In this document: positions 1 through 10,455 of the stretch, piece by piece
How positions within the stretch are numbered: position 1 is the first letter of the stretch
Layout of the letters: the number at the start of each line of letters is the position of its first letter
Origin: Erinaceus europaeus
Lineage: Eukaryota > Chordata > Mammalia > Eulipotyphla > Erinaceidae
Direction of reading: 5' to 3'
NCBI RefSeq assembly: GCF_950295315.1
Contig: NC_080170.1
Coordinates: forward strand, 94,534,054 to 94,598,053
DNA length: 64,000 nt
The notes under the pieces: generated by a model
The model's database searches: none
What the model was told of the DNA's origin: nothing
The model's input: only the letters and a program-made list of their open reading frames with translations
Program-made: the position numbers and the translations under genes

Positions 1-170
1 TTTGTATCTGCATAATTTATTCTATCATCTAGGGAATTTCCAAAGTTCTATTATCATCTCTATATACCTTTATGTATGTTTTATACCTAATTAAGTTTCC
101 TTAATACGTTATTTAAATTTTTAAGTTAATTAAAATATGATATTCATGAAAATTTTTTCATCAATGAAAG

Positions 171-237
171 GTTACAGAAGAATTAGAAAAGGTAAAACAA
201 GAAATGGAAGAAAAAGGCAGCAGTATGACTGATGGTG
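171..237 (+). CDS. IFT57: IFT57 penultimate coding exon
   Basis: The exon encodes V-T-E-E-L-E-K-V-K-Q-E-M-E-E-K-G-S-S-M-T-D-G plus one base. I recognise this as the C-terminal coiled-coil region of IFT57 (HIPPI), a subunit of intraflagellar transport complex B needed to build cilia. It begins after an AG at 169-170 and ends before GTAAGT at 238, leaving one base that joins the next exon to make the Ala of DGAPLVK. Heptad-like E/K/L spacing fits coiled coil. Bases 1-170 are the end of the preceding intron. The acceptor has only a modest pyrimidine tract. The product continues at 1205; the rest of the gene lies outside the window. Confidence 0.93.
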
Positions 238-1204
238 GTAAGTACACACTCATTTTAAGCACATAATGAGCAAGAGTATCTTTAAAAAAATCCACCCAAC
301 TAAATGATATGTCTAAATAAATTCTGTTGTTTTATAATGAACTAGTTTGAGAGTAGTTAAACAGTTCAAAAAATGGTTAGAGTACTGTTTTCCTTATCAT
401 TTGAAAAGAGTTGTAACTGTTTACTCTCGTTTAAGTTATTTTTTGTAATCAAGCTGTATTAAGTTAGAGATAGACTATATTATATTTAAATATGCACTTT
501 TGTGTCAGTATTATTTAGAAACAATATTTTATTCTATTTTCATCAAGTGAGTTTCTTTCTTTTTTTTTTTTTTCCATTTTGTATATAAGAGAGCACTAAG
601 TGTATGCCCAAATGGCACAAAGGCAGTAATGTGATGACCCTCGTATTTCTCTCTCTTCCCAGTAGACCTGAGTGGGCAGGGGTCAAACAGAGAAAATTTA
701 ATAACCCTTCAGTAACACTCTCTATAGTGAACTATTACTTTGACATAGCCCAATAATTATTGCCTATGGCCTTACTTTGGTATAGAAAGACTTATTAGAG
801 TTAGAAGGCATATACTAAGTGATCTCTCATGAGGAGATGTATAGGGTTTTTGATTATATTATTTATATCTTCAGGGTAATATTTAATCTCCTTTCTCCCC
901 ATCCTATCTACTTTATCTACAGACAGTCTAGCCCTTAAAAATCACATATTTAAACACCCTTTTATTAACTCATTGCCTAGAAAAGAAGAGAAAGTTCAAC
1001 CTCAGCACATCAAATGCTCCATTATTTCCCATCCTAAAAATCTCTGATGTTTAAAATGCCACAGCAAAACTTTGTAAACATCAGTAAGGCTGTGCTTTTA
1101 ACCCTATTTTGGGCTTAAGACAAAGTGAGGAAAATGTCATATAATCCCTTAAGAAGGTGATACTGCCATAAACTTTGTTATTCCATATTATTTCTACTCT
1201 ACAG
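238..1204 (+). other. IFT57: IFT57 last intron
   Basis: This is a 967-bp intron that starts GTAAGT and ends CTCTACAG. It is AT-rich with a short T-run near 560-573. I see no repeat that can be named with confidence and no embedded gene. Confidence 0.85.
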
Positions 1205-1383
1205 CTCCTTTGGTGAAGATTAAACAGAGTTTAACAAAACTGAAGCAAGAAACTGTTCAGATGGACATTAGAATTGGTGTCGTTGAACACACATTACTCC
1301 AATCAAAACTGAAGGAGAAGTCTAACATGACTAGGGACATGCATGCAACAATTATTCCAGAATCTGCAATAGGTTCTTATTAA
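1205..1383 (+). CDS. IFT57: IFT57 terminal coding exon
   Basis: Joined to the single base carried from the exon ending at 237, this gives 59 codons and a TAA stop at 1381-1383. The peptide starts A-P-L-V-K-I-K-Q-S-L and finishes I-I-P-E-S-A-I-G-S-Y. It closely follows the conserved IFT57 C-terminus, including the VVEHTLLQSKLKEKSNMTR stretch. The segment is helical coiled coil followed by a short, variable tail. No frameshift or stop interrupts it, so the gene looks functional. Confidence 0.95.
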
Positions 1384-1575
1384 AGCTTGATGTTTTTAGT
1401 GTTTCTGATGAATTGTTTTTTATATCAGATAAATACAGTTATATCTCTTAAAGTATGTTCAACGGTTATTTTTTTACATACATATATACACATTGTATAA
1501 TGGTGATTATGAATGATTAAAACCTTTAAATTGAAGGTAATGTTTAATAAAATAATTAAAATATTTACTTTTGAA
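1384..1575 (+). promoter_or_regulatory. IFT57: IFT57 3' UTR and probable polyadenylation site
   Basis: The first canonical AATAAA after the stop is at 1546-1551, in an AT-rich 3' UTR. Cleavage would be expected 10-30 bases later, giving a short 3' UTR, which is usual for this gene. A second AATAAA at 2419-2424 could serve a longer form. The cleavage site itself is inferred. Confidence 0.55.
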
Positions 1576-2635
1576 GGAGCTTTTGCTAACTGTTACATAT
1601 GTCAAACTTCCACCTGGAAGTTTTTTTCTTACTGTGCCTTCGTTAAGTCTATCTATGTGACCTATATTTTCTGTAACTTTATCCAAAGTTACATTTTTTT
1701 TTCAAAAAGAATAAGAAAAAACTTCACTGTGCTAATTAATGTTTGAAGTTGATTATCTGTCATGAGTGTTTCATTGACCAGGATGAATTTATAGGGTATA
1801 TGTTATTTATGATATGTGGTCACTAAGTCGGTCACTCACATTTGACTCACATTTGACAGTAACTTCATATATGATTCAGTTCTACTTTTGTTTTTTCCCC
1901 TTGTAACAAGGTACCAATTTAACTAAGGAATTATTTTGTTATTTCTTAGCATATGGGATATGACATATCATGTGAAGTTCATCCTGACAGTAGTGGTGAT
2001 CACATCTTACCAAACAACTTTTTAGATTGGGGTTTCTAAATTGGTGAAATACACAATATTAAAATATCTAGGACTGGGGGAAAACTGTTGAGCGAAAACA
2101 AATCAGAAGGCTTTTGATAAGAGTATTATACATATAAGATGACAAAAATAACACGTGTGTGTGTGTGTGTGTGTATGTGTGTGTAGCCATTACCTTGCTC
2201 ATGTGTAAATGTGTAATTTTCTAGGTACCCTGAGCAGTGAACTCTGCCTTTGCAGCCCCTCTTTTTTCAGTTTTTATCCTATTCTTCCTACCTCACCTCA
2301 ATTAATTCTTTGCTTTTACTTTCTCTACTTATACCCTAACAGACAAATATTTCTTTCTTTTAAACTCTAGTTAAAGAAGTATAGTTTAAAAACAGTCAGT
2401 GTGTATAAACTGTTACTCAATAAAATGGCAATCAACACAACAGCAAACTGGTTTATTTAATTGATAAGGAAGACCAGGGGGAAATCCACTATAAGATAAT
2501 AGACAGTTTTAGAAACTATAAATAATTTCCCTCCTTATAAGGTTATTGGGAGGTACCTTGTACAAAAACTGACCTAATGTTTGGTCGTACAAAACTAACA
2601 TTGCCTGGAATTTGTTTGGACCTGATTTTTGTCTT
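1576..2635. other. Downstream flank without recognised genes
   Basis: AT-rich single-copy-looking sequence. It contains a short (GT)n tract around 2153-2185 and the alternative polyadenylation signal at 2419-2424. The 77-codon frame at 1513-1746 is low-complexity and is not supported as a gene. Confidence 0.5.
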
Positions 2636-2645
2636 GACTGAGCAA

Positions 2646-2914
2646 GGTTTTTGTTATTTGTTTTTATTTTTTATTGCCATCAGGATTATTGCTGGAGCTG
2701 GATACCAGCACTAAGAATCCATCTCTCCTGTTTTTTTTCTTCTCCTTCTCCTCCTCTTATCCCTCCTCCTCCATCTTCAGTAGCACAGAGAGAAATTGAG
2801 ATGGGAGGGGGAAATAGAGAAGGAGAGAGAAAGATAGACATCTATATTCCTGAACCATTCACCCCTGCAGGTGGGAAACACCTGTGCTCAGAAGGGTGTG
2901 CCACTGCCCAGCCT
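2646..2914 (-). mobile_element. Type A tRNA-derived SINE, minus
   Basis: Read on the minus strand this is an erinaceid SINE with its 3' module (the GGTTATTGCTGG region lies at the left). Direct repeats of GACTGAGCAA at 2636-2645 and 2915-2924 are the target-site duplication. The pyrimidine-rich middle is degraded. Confidence 0.85.
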
Positions 2915-2935
2915 GACTGAGCAATTTATTTTTTT

Positions 2936-2937
2936 TC

Positions 2938-2981
<44 letters not shown>

Positions 2982-2982
2982 T
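2936..2982. repeat. (TTTC)n microsatellite
   Basis: Uninterrupted CTTT/TTTC tetranucleotide tract between two SINEs. It probably grew from the A-rich tail of the minus-strand SINE that follows. Confidence 0.9.
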
Positions 2983-3180
2983 TTTTTATTTTTATTTACT
3001 TACTGGATAGAGATAGAAATCAAAAAGAAAAGGGGAGATAGAGAGGAAGAGAGACAGCCACCTGCAGCACTGATTCACCACTCACAAAGCTTTCCTCATG
3101 CAGGTGGGTACCAAGGGCTCAAACCAGGATCCTTGAGCATTGTAACATATGAACTCAACCAGATGCACCACCACCTGGCC
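2983..3180 (-). mobile_element. Type B tRNA-derived SINE, minus
   Basis: It starts with T-rich tail sequence, then the GGATAGAGATAGAAAT motif, CACCTGCAGCACTG, and ends in the tRNA-like head (ACCAGATGCACCACCACCTGGCC). It lacks the ACAACAAT middle of type A. Confidence 0.85.
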
Positions 3181-3195
3181 TCTTGTTTATTCTTT

Positions 3196-3250
3196 TCTTC
3201 CTTCCTTCCTTCATTCCTTCCTTCCTTCCTTCCTTCCTTCCTTTTTTTTT
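3196..3250. repeat. (CCTT)n microsatellite
   Basis: TTCC tetranucleotide repeat with one ATTC interruption, ending in a T-run. Confidence 0.9.
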
Positions 3251-3901
3251 AAATGAAATCAGTGTACAGGACTTTTATACATAAATCAGAACTCTACATA
3301 AAATATATTTTTGCTTAGAAGCAAAATACACTCTTCATTTCATGTGAGCACACAGTAATCTAAGAACTCTTCTAATGAGTAGTCTATTTTTGTTTCACTC
3401 TCTAAAATGATTCACTTAGGTTAGAATGGATATCCCTCCTGTCTATTCCCATGGAATGCTGAATACCTCTAAAATAAAACTTATGGTAGTATAAATTTCT
3501 TCTTTCACCCTTTAACAATTAAACTGCCTAGGGTTAAAGAGGAAATTATTCCATTTCCATATTTCTAGTCAAGTACTTAGCACACAGAGTGTGAGTAAGT
3601 GAGTGGGTAGATGAATGAATTGGTGCAGTTCTAGAATATCCTTAGCTTCAGTTTTACAATTTGGCAAATTTAATGACAAACCTGTGAGTTTCGACATAGT
3701 TTCAAGATAGTAATTATACATAAGGGGAGATTTCCTGTAGTACTGGACTAGAATTGGAAGCATCCGTGTACATGTGTAGTTTTCACATACATATGGTCTA
3801 GTAGAAATATTTATGTAAAAATACCTCTGTTCATAGTACATATATTTACTAATTCTAAATTGTGAGAGATCTTAGAAGCAATGAAAACCCACTAGCAATA
3901 A
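3251..3901. other. Single-copy-looking intergenic sequence
   Basis: No repeat, exon or RNA gene recognised. The 90-codon minus frame at 3569-3841 has no recognisable domain and is probably chance. Confidence 0.4.
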
Positions 3902-4132
3902 GAATGTCTAGTGAGTGCGATCTGGCTGCGACATCTGTCACCCCATTGATCGCCAGAGTTGATTAGGCTGATCTGGCTGGCTAGGCAGGTGTTCCCTTCC
4001 TTCCTCACCGCTCCATGTGCGTCCCTCCAGAAGCTGAGCGCTTGGTGAAAGAGGACGGCCTTCCCCGAATAGAGACGGACCGGGTATACGAGTATATGCG
4101 CTCCTCTGCTAGAACCGCCAAACAAGCTCTCT
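3902..4132 (+). pseudogene. RN7SK: 7SK snRNA pseudogene, 3'-truncated
   Basis: The segment follows 7SK RNA from its first nucleotides through GCGATCTGGCTGCGACATC, the GATCGCCAG pairing partner, and on to CCAAACAAGCTCTC. Functional 7SK is a ~330-nt Pol III RNA that holds P-TEFb inactive with HEXIM and LARP7. Here about 100 nt of the 3' end are missing, including the terminal hairpin and U-tract. An internal stretch around 4080 (the TCTTCGGTCAA part of the second stem) is deleted, and there are many substitutions. No A-tail or clear target duplication is visible. It is a dead copy; the true 7SK gene is elsewhere. Confidence 0.93.
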
Positions 4133-4422
4133 CTTAACACTTTCTTAACCTGAAAAGTATTCTCCAGATAGCAGTCTCTGGAATTTTTAATCCAGAATCA
4201 GAATCCATTAGGTAGCTTAAAATAATTTTCCAGCATACATACACCTTGATTCTTATTTCATGTTTTTGTTGGGACCGGGCATCAGGAAAACATTTAAAAC
4301 CCCACAAATGATACAGCTAATCCGAAAACTCCTTTGAGAGATAACCTGTCTAGTAATTATTCTTGGCTATAAGTAAACAAGTACAGAGTCTTATATCTGA
4401 AGAAGTCTTTAAAGAACACTTA

Positions 4423-4685
4423 GGGAGTCAGGCGGTAGCACACTGTGTTAAGCGCAGGTGGCACAAAGTGCAAGGACCAGCGTAAGGACCCCAGTTCGAG
4501 CCCTGACTCCCCACCTGCAGGGGAGTCACTTCACAGGAGGTGAAGCAGGTCTGCAGGTGTCTTTCTCTCCCCCCTCTCTGTCTTCCCCTCCTCTCTCCAT
4601 TTCTCTCTGTCCTATCTAACAATGACGACAACAATAACAACAAAAATAAAAAACAAGGTCAACAAAAGGGAAAATAAATATTTTT
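4423..4685 (+). mobile_element. Type A SINE, plus
   Basis: It starts GGGAGTCAGGCGGTAGCAC, has a tRNA B-box-like GTTCGAGCCC near 4494, the CTGCAGGTGTCTTTCTCTCC middle, an ACAACAATAAC stretch and the terminal AACAAAAGGGAAAATAAAT. This is the short form without the 3' module. Confidence 0.9.
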
Positions 4686-4737
4686 AAAAATATGCTTTAA
4701 TGTCAGTTTTTCAAAGGTTAAGCTACTTATGAGTGAA

Positions 4738-4852
4738 ACAGAATAGAGAGAAAACCAGAGTACACATATGGTGCTGGAAGTCAAACTCGGGCCATTGTTT
4801 GCAAGTCTGAAGCTTTACCTGCTGCATAATCCCCATAGCCACTAAACTTCTG
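4738..4852 (-). mobile_element. Type C SINE, minus
   Basis: A purine-rich stretch is followed by GTGCTGGAAGTCAAACTCGGG and a degraded tRNA head. It matches the type C copy at 47.4 kb. Boundaries are approximate. Confidence 0.6.
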
Positions 4853-5029
4853 TTTCTTGAAGTGGACAGTGGATTGATATTTAGTAATTACCCTAGATAT
4901 GATCCAGGTATACTAACAGCAAAGACTGTCACTTAAGTGAAATCAGAAAAATCAAACCCCAAAATGACCAAGTAGCTTCTCCATTTGCAAAGTAAGATTA
5001 CAAAACTATAGTTTCCTAAAATTTTCTTA

Positions 5030-5258
5030 TATATTTTTTATTATTTTCCCTTTTGTTGCCCTTGTTTTTTATTGCTTTTATAGTTATTGTTGTTGTCATT
5101 GATTCCATCCTTGTTAGATAGGACAGAGAGAAATGGAGAGAGGAGGGGAAGACAGAGAAGGGGAGAGAAAGATAGACACCTGCAGACCTGTTTTACCGCC
5201 TGTGAAGTGACTCCCCTGCAGGTGGGGAGCCCAGGGCTCAAACTGGGATCCTTACATA
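5030..5258 (-). mobile_element. Type A SINE, minus, incomplete head
   Basis: TTTTCCCTTTTGTTGCCC and GGATAGGACAGAGAGAAATGG mark a minus-strand type A SINE. It ends near GGATCCTTACATAGGTC, so the tRNA head is missing, and it abuts an L1 fragment directly. Confidence 0.85.
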
Positions 5259-5402
5259 GGTCTTTGCATAGCCAAAGAAACTCTCACACAAACAAAGAGA
5301 CCCCTCACAGAATGGGAGAAGATCTTCACATGCCAAACATCAGACAAGACACTAGTCACCAAAATACACAAAGAGCTCAGCAAACTTAGCAACAAAAAAA
5401 TG
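5259..5402 (+). mobile_element. L1 ORF2 fragment, plus
   Basis: Bases such as CACAGAATGGGAGAAGATC and the CAGACAAGACACTAGTCACC motif match the ORF2 3' portion of mammalian L1. They parallel the copy at 14.7 kb. It is broken by stops and short. Confidence 0.75.
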
Positions 5403-5663
5403 ACCCCATTTGAGACTTATCAGCCAATTATAATAATTTGTATTCCAATTTGAAAAATATTATGCCACACCAAGAGACATTGAGTACTGAGTTGGCTCTG
5501 AATAAGCAATTAGCAATATTTTTATGATAATCTTAGTTTTTTATACTCTTCTAGAGTATACATAAAAATATTCCAGTTGAAAAAAAAAAGATTTCTCTCC
5601 AGAAATTCCTCACTTTTAAATCTATGCAGGCTAATTATTGTTCTTAATACTTTGAAATGCTGT
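5403..5663. other. Intergenic sequence
   Basis: AT-rich, with an A-run at 5580. Nothing recognised. Confidence 0.4.
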
Positions 5664-5905
5664 ATAGGGGCCAGGTAATGCTTGAAAATCTGAGTTGAAA
5701 CCTCTGGTCCCTACTAGCAGGAGGGGAAGTTTCACAAGCAGTGAAGCAGTACTGCAGATGTTTCTTCTCTCTATCTCCTCTCTTACTCTCCCTCTATCTT
5801 TCATCATATATATATTTGAAAAAACATTGCCCACCAGGAACAGTGGAATCAAGCAGGCACCTAGTCCCAGCAACAACCTAGTGGCAAAAAGAAAAAAAGA
5901 GTTAC
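5664..5905 (+). mobile_element. Old type A SINE with 3' module, plus
   Basis: A degraded SINE. GGGGCCAGGTAATGC is the worn head, GTGAAGCAGTACTGCAG the middle, and CCACCAGGAACAGTGG to CAACCTAGTGGC the 3' module. Confidence 0.75.
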
Positions 5906-6475
5906 AGTGTATAAATGCCTAGTATTTGACACTGAATGTCAAGGTTCAGTGCCACTTAAAAGCAAATAACCAAAAGACAACTATTTTTGAAAGAAAGAAA
6001 AGTTCATTTTAGGTGCTAATTATCTGAGTAGGTGACTGATTCATCTTTTGAAACCATCTTGCTCTCAAGCTAGGGACTTTGGGCTTTATAACAGGAAAAA
6101 GAGAGGAGAAGCTTGGGAAAGGGACATTATGTTGGTGAAGGTTGAAGAGGTCCATTGTGTATTCAATCTAGACAGCTACATTGTTATATATGTAACATCT
6201 TACATATAGAGTTCTTCATGATTGGCATAGAAAACTCCTCCAAGAATATATCTTGTCTGTTCTCCACTTTCCATCTGCAGCTGGCTCCTGTTTTCTCAGA
6301 CACACACAGTGAAATTATCGCTTTCTAGCTGGTGTGACAAAGCAAAATATCATGGGAAAGCTTCAAGAGAAGGGCAGAGAGGGTTGCTATGACAAAGTAA
6401 AGATACATGAAAAGACCCCCAACTAAAAGCCTTGGCTAGTGCAGAGTGGCTAAGTTAAACATTAAAATGGGAGGG
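5906..6475. other. Intergenic sequence
   Basis: No repeat or exon recognised. Confidence 0.4.
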
Positions 6476-6765
6476 GAAAAGGCAGGTGGTGGCACACGGG
6501 TTAAGCATGCATGTTACCAAGTGCAATGACCAGGGTTCAAACCCCTGTTTCATGAGTGGTGAAGCAGGTCTCCATGTGTCTGTCTTCTTCCTTCCCTCTT
6601 TATCTCCCCCTTCTCTCTCAATTTCTCTCTGTCCTAGCCAATAAAAAAGAAAGGAAAGAGAGAGAGAGAGGAGAGAGAGAGATGGCCCCTAGATTCATAG
6701 TGCTGTCACTAAGTCCCAGTGATCATCACCTTAGTGGCAAAATAGAATAAATAAATAAATTTAAA
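6476..6765 (+). mobile_element. SINE with 3' module, plus
   Basis: Head GGTGGTGGCACACGGGTTAAG, middle GTGAAGCAGGTCTCC, a GAGA-rich patch around 6655-6681, then a module ending CATCACCTTAGTGGC and an (AAAT)n tail. Confidence 0.8.
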
Positions 6766-6847
6766 TGGGATCTCTCCTGCTTAGTTATAAGTTATAAGCC
6801 ATACCATAATCAAATATTTTGAGAACAGTTGTTAAAATAGTTGGAAG

Positions 6848-7048
6848 TAGGAGACCATGTACTGGCACACGGGTTGAGTGCATATGTTACAATTAGCAAG
6901 ACCTGAATTCAAGCCCTCAGTCACCACCTGCAGAGGGAAAGCTTCACAAGTGCTGAAACAGTGCTGCAGCTGACGATCTCTCTTCCCCTTTATTTCCCCT
7001 TTCCCCCTCAATTTCTCTCTATATCAAATAAATAAAATATTTTTAAAA
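6848..7048 (+). mobile_element. Type B SINE, plus
   Basis: Head with GGCACACGGGTTGAGTGC, pyrimidine middle, tail CAAATAAATAAAATATTTTT. AGTTGGAAG occurs on both sides and is a likely short target duplication. Confidence 0.85.
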
Positions 7049-8029
7049 AACTAGTTGGAAGCTTAAAACCATTGCAAACTTCCAGTATTTACACCATGGT
7101 AATAGGGGAACATGAAAATTTGGGGTTTCAATAATCGAAGCAGAGAACTGGCTTAGCAGCACACAACAGATAATAGGGATTATAATGTTTCATAGGCCAG
7201 AACCAACTGTAGTAAATGTGTAACATACTGTTCCATCATATTTTAAGGTAGGTTATTATAGTAATAACTGAATTAGACCAGATTTGCAAACTGTTCTCAA
7301 AAATCATTAAGTCTCCATAAAACCACTCGGTGTGTCAAATAAGCATCTCTTGCACCATTTTATTGATTTTTACTTCATTGCCTTCCTAGCTAAAGCTAGT
7401 TCCATTCAATGCTTCTCAAATCAATAGGCTAACACAGCTTAGCATCTTCCTATACGACATATGCAAAGATCATGCATGTACAACTGAAAAATGTAGAATG
7501 CACAGCTAGTTCAATTACTTGACTATAAAAATACCCCCAACTAATTGAGTTCACTGCATCATTGATCCATTTAATTGCAAAGCAGCTTCCTATTGATAAC
7601 AGGAAATGTCCCTGACCCAACCAAGCTGAAATTAAAATTGGCCGGTTTTCCACAACCATAAATTTCAATAATGATTCTACATAATACAGTGGGACTAAAA
7701 TTCATATTTGTTAGCTCTTTCACTTTACTGACCTATTTCTTTTCATATGGCCCACTTTCTTTTATGTTTGCTGGACTACATTGGTCATTACTGTTAACCT
7801 ATATTTATGTTCACAATTAGATATATTGTTTCATATATAGACTGTGATAAATTTTAAAACATCTATTCATTTGGGCCTTGCAAGCCATTCAGCAACCCAT
7901 GAGATTTACAGAAGTTACTGTAGATTAAAAGTGCTACCTTCACTTATATTTCCTACCTCTTAAATAGACACTACTTAATATATATATATATGTATATATA
8001 TTATATAATATATTATCGATAGTACAAAA
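7049..8029. other. Intergenic sequence with AT microsatellite
   Basis: A (TA)n patch lies at 7979-8015. No gene or named repeat recognised. Confidence 0.4.
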
Positions 8030-8400
8030 ATGTGATGGATAGTTGCTCTATACTGAGCAGAGTACTGGGTGCTGAGGGAAACAGATAGACATCAGCTCAC
8101 ATTCTAATGGGAAATCTGAGTTTAGACGAATACTAATTTGGGGGGGAAAAAAGAGGGAGAGAGAATTGACAGAGGACAGAAACTAATAACTTAGTAGGAG
8201 AATCCAGCTTCTAATGTTTCCTTTCTGCCCTCACCCAGTTCCTGTGTGGCCTTGATTTTAAGTTTTGATTTGTGTTTGGGACACAGTTTCAGAAAACAGA
8301 CTCGCTTTATTATAAGATAATGGAAAGATGGCTCTCTCTGGGGAAGCCGGGAGTATTAAATGGGATAATTCACATCCCTGCACCTATCAGGTGTTCAACA
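8030..8400. mobile_element. Old L2 (minus) and MIR (plus) fragments
   Basis: Bases 8043-8130 resemble the reverse complement of the L2 3' end (ACTGAGCAGAGTACTGGGTGCTG). Bases 8200-8400 resemble a plus MIR, ending in TTAAATGGGATAATTCAC. Both are badly decayed. Confidence 0.5.
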
Positions 8401-9424
8401 CACCTCTTTCTTTGTGCCACTCTCTACCACTTCGGCCTGCATGTCCCCTCCCCCTGGGTTATATGCTTAGCTTATAAATCCTTTGATCTCATCATCAAAA
8501 TGGAAGCAGCAGTGATCAAATTAGGCATGGTTGATTTCTACAGACAGACTAAGCAGTGTAAGAAAAAATTCAAGTCTTTGGTTTCCAAATCAGCTTTCAC
8601 AGTACTTTGAAGAGGTGTTCTTTGCCTATACCTTTTGATGGGTGAGAAAATAGAAATAATCAACTGAACAGAGATACTTTTTACAAATTCATAGTTATAG
8701 TCTGTGTTTAGGCAGATATTTTCTTGGCTGTCACTTAGCATTAGGAAAATTTCATAGTGTCAAAAGCTGCACAGCCTTGAATCCTTAGGTAGTTCTTATT
8801 CCTTTGATTCTAGAACAAACCAGTTTACCCAGAGTCACATTTTAGGATGTCTGATACATAGTTATATTTTTCAGCATTGCCATTTTATAAGTGCTAAGAT
8901 GCTTATCATATAAGCTTATAGTCTTTTCTTTCTGCCTAGAAATAGCTGGTGTTTATGATCATAAGGGTCATTGTGTGAATTCCTTTACTTGTATGGGTCT
9001 GTGGTTCACCTGGAAAACTTACATCACTTTCAAAGCTAACTTCCAGTATCCACATCTTACTTCTTTATACTTGGAGGACCTATGATCTTTGACACAACAA
9101 AGGGGAAATAGAAAATAATTGTAAAGTAATCCTTCTTAAACCCCAGTTCCTAGAAAAGTGATAAATACATACATTGGAGGTCAGAAGCCTCTTATCCCAC
9201 CTCAGAGGTCAGACTGAATTCCAGGAGAGAAAATGACTATGTCATCATAGAGTTAGATTTTAATCATTTCTTCTCATCCCAGCTGACAACATCCTCTTCT
9301 CTTTACTACCAGAAGGTCCAAAGAACTCCAACAAGACTATACCAATTTGTCTCCCATAGTGATTTGTAGATATAGGTGTGAATATGTATATACCTACACC
9401 AAGATTAAAAAATAAAACTTACCC
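8401..9424. other. Intergenic sequence
   Basis: Nothing recognised. The frame at 8272-8610 overlaps the MIR remnant and is not a gene. Confidence 0.4.
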
Positions 9425-9890
9425 CAAATCTTCATCTGCAGTATTCCAGCATTTAGGTTCATGATTAGTCAACAATTTGTTCTGCTTTATATCTTAACCC
9501 TTTCAACCACCAGGTTCCAGATGCTACCATGATGCAAACCGGACTTCCCTGGGCAGATGATCCCAAAGTGTCCTGGAGCTCCACTTCCCCAGAGGTCTGC
9601 CCCACTAAAGAAAGAGAGAGACAGGCTGAGAGTATGGATCAACCTGTCAACACCCATGTTCAGTGGGGAAGCAATTAAAGAAGCCAGACCTTTCACCTTC
9701 TGCATCCCATAATGACCCTGGGTCCACTCTCTGGGGGTTAAAGAATAGGAAAGCTATCAGGGAAGGTGATGGGATACAGAGTTCTGGTGGTGGGAATTGT
9801 GTGGAATTGTACCCCTCTTACCATATGGTTTTGCCAGCATTTACATTTTATAAATAGCAATTAAAAAATAAGTAAATAAAAACAAACAAA
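9425..9890 (+). mobile_element. Hedgehog L1 3'-UTR-type fragment, plus
   Basis: It shares with 15.5, 19.5, 27.8 and 45.8 kb the diagnostic order CCACCAGGTTCCAGATGC, then a ~300-bp body, then GTGGTGGGAATTGTGTGG and an A-rich tail. Copies share one 3' end but start at different places. That is the pattern of 5'-truncated LINE insertions, so I read it as the 3' UTR of a hedgehog L1 lineage. It has no coding content. Confidence 0.75.
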
Positions 9891-10277
9891 AAACCCTTAA
9901 GATTTCAAACTTTGACTATTGCTCAGAAGATGCCACCCTTGAAGTCTGTAGGTCCACCTGGGACATTCAGATCCAGTGGGATGATGCTCTCTCAACTCTT
10001 GATTGCATTCCTGAAATGAAGTTATCAATTGCAGGTTTGAATGCTAATTATGATGCCACTGGATTATAGTAATTCTTAACTTTTTTACTCTTGTGCATTA
10101 TCTGCTTAGGCCAGCAGACATTTAAGTGGAAACAAATTATTTTTCTCTGATTTCTAGATGCTAGTCACTGACTTAGTCACCAACATCACCATTCTTCATT
10201 TAGTTATTATTTCCAGATAATAATGATCAACAGAATTTTTCCCTTCATTGAGTGTCTATAGTTCTTGAAGTAGTACC

Positions 10278-10455
10278 TGTACTAGAGTGAACAGGAAGTA
10301 GCCTACCCAGTAAAGAACATGCCTTTCTACATGTGAGCCCATGGGTTTGAGTAGTAGCACCACACTCATGAACTGTACTAGGGAAGCATCATAGATGATG
10401 AAACAGTGTTATAATGTCTCTCATCTCTGTCTCTTTTCTCTCACAAAAAATAATG
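10278..10455 (+). mobile_element. Type C-like SINE, plus
   Basis: A tRNA-like head (AGCCTACCCAGTAAAGAAC) is followed by a TCTCTCATCTCTGTCTC tract and an A-rich end. It is degraded. Confidence 0.55.
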
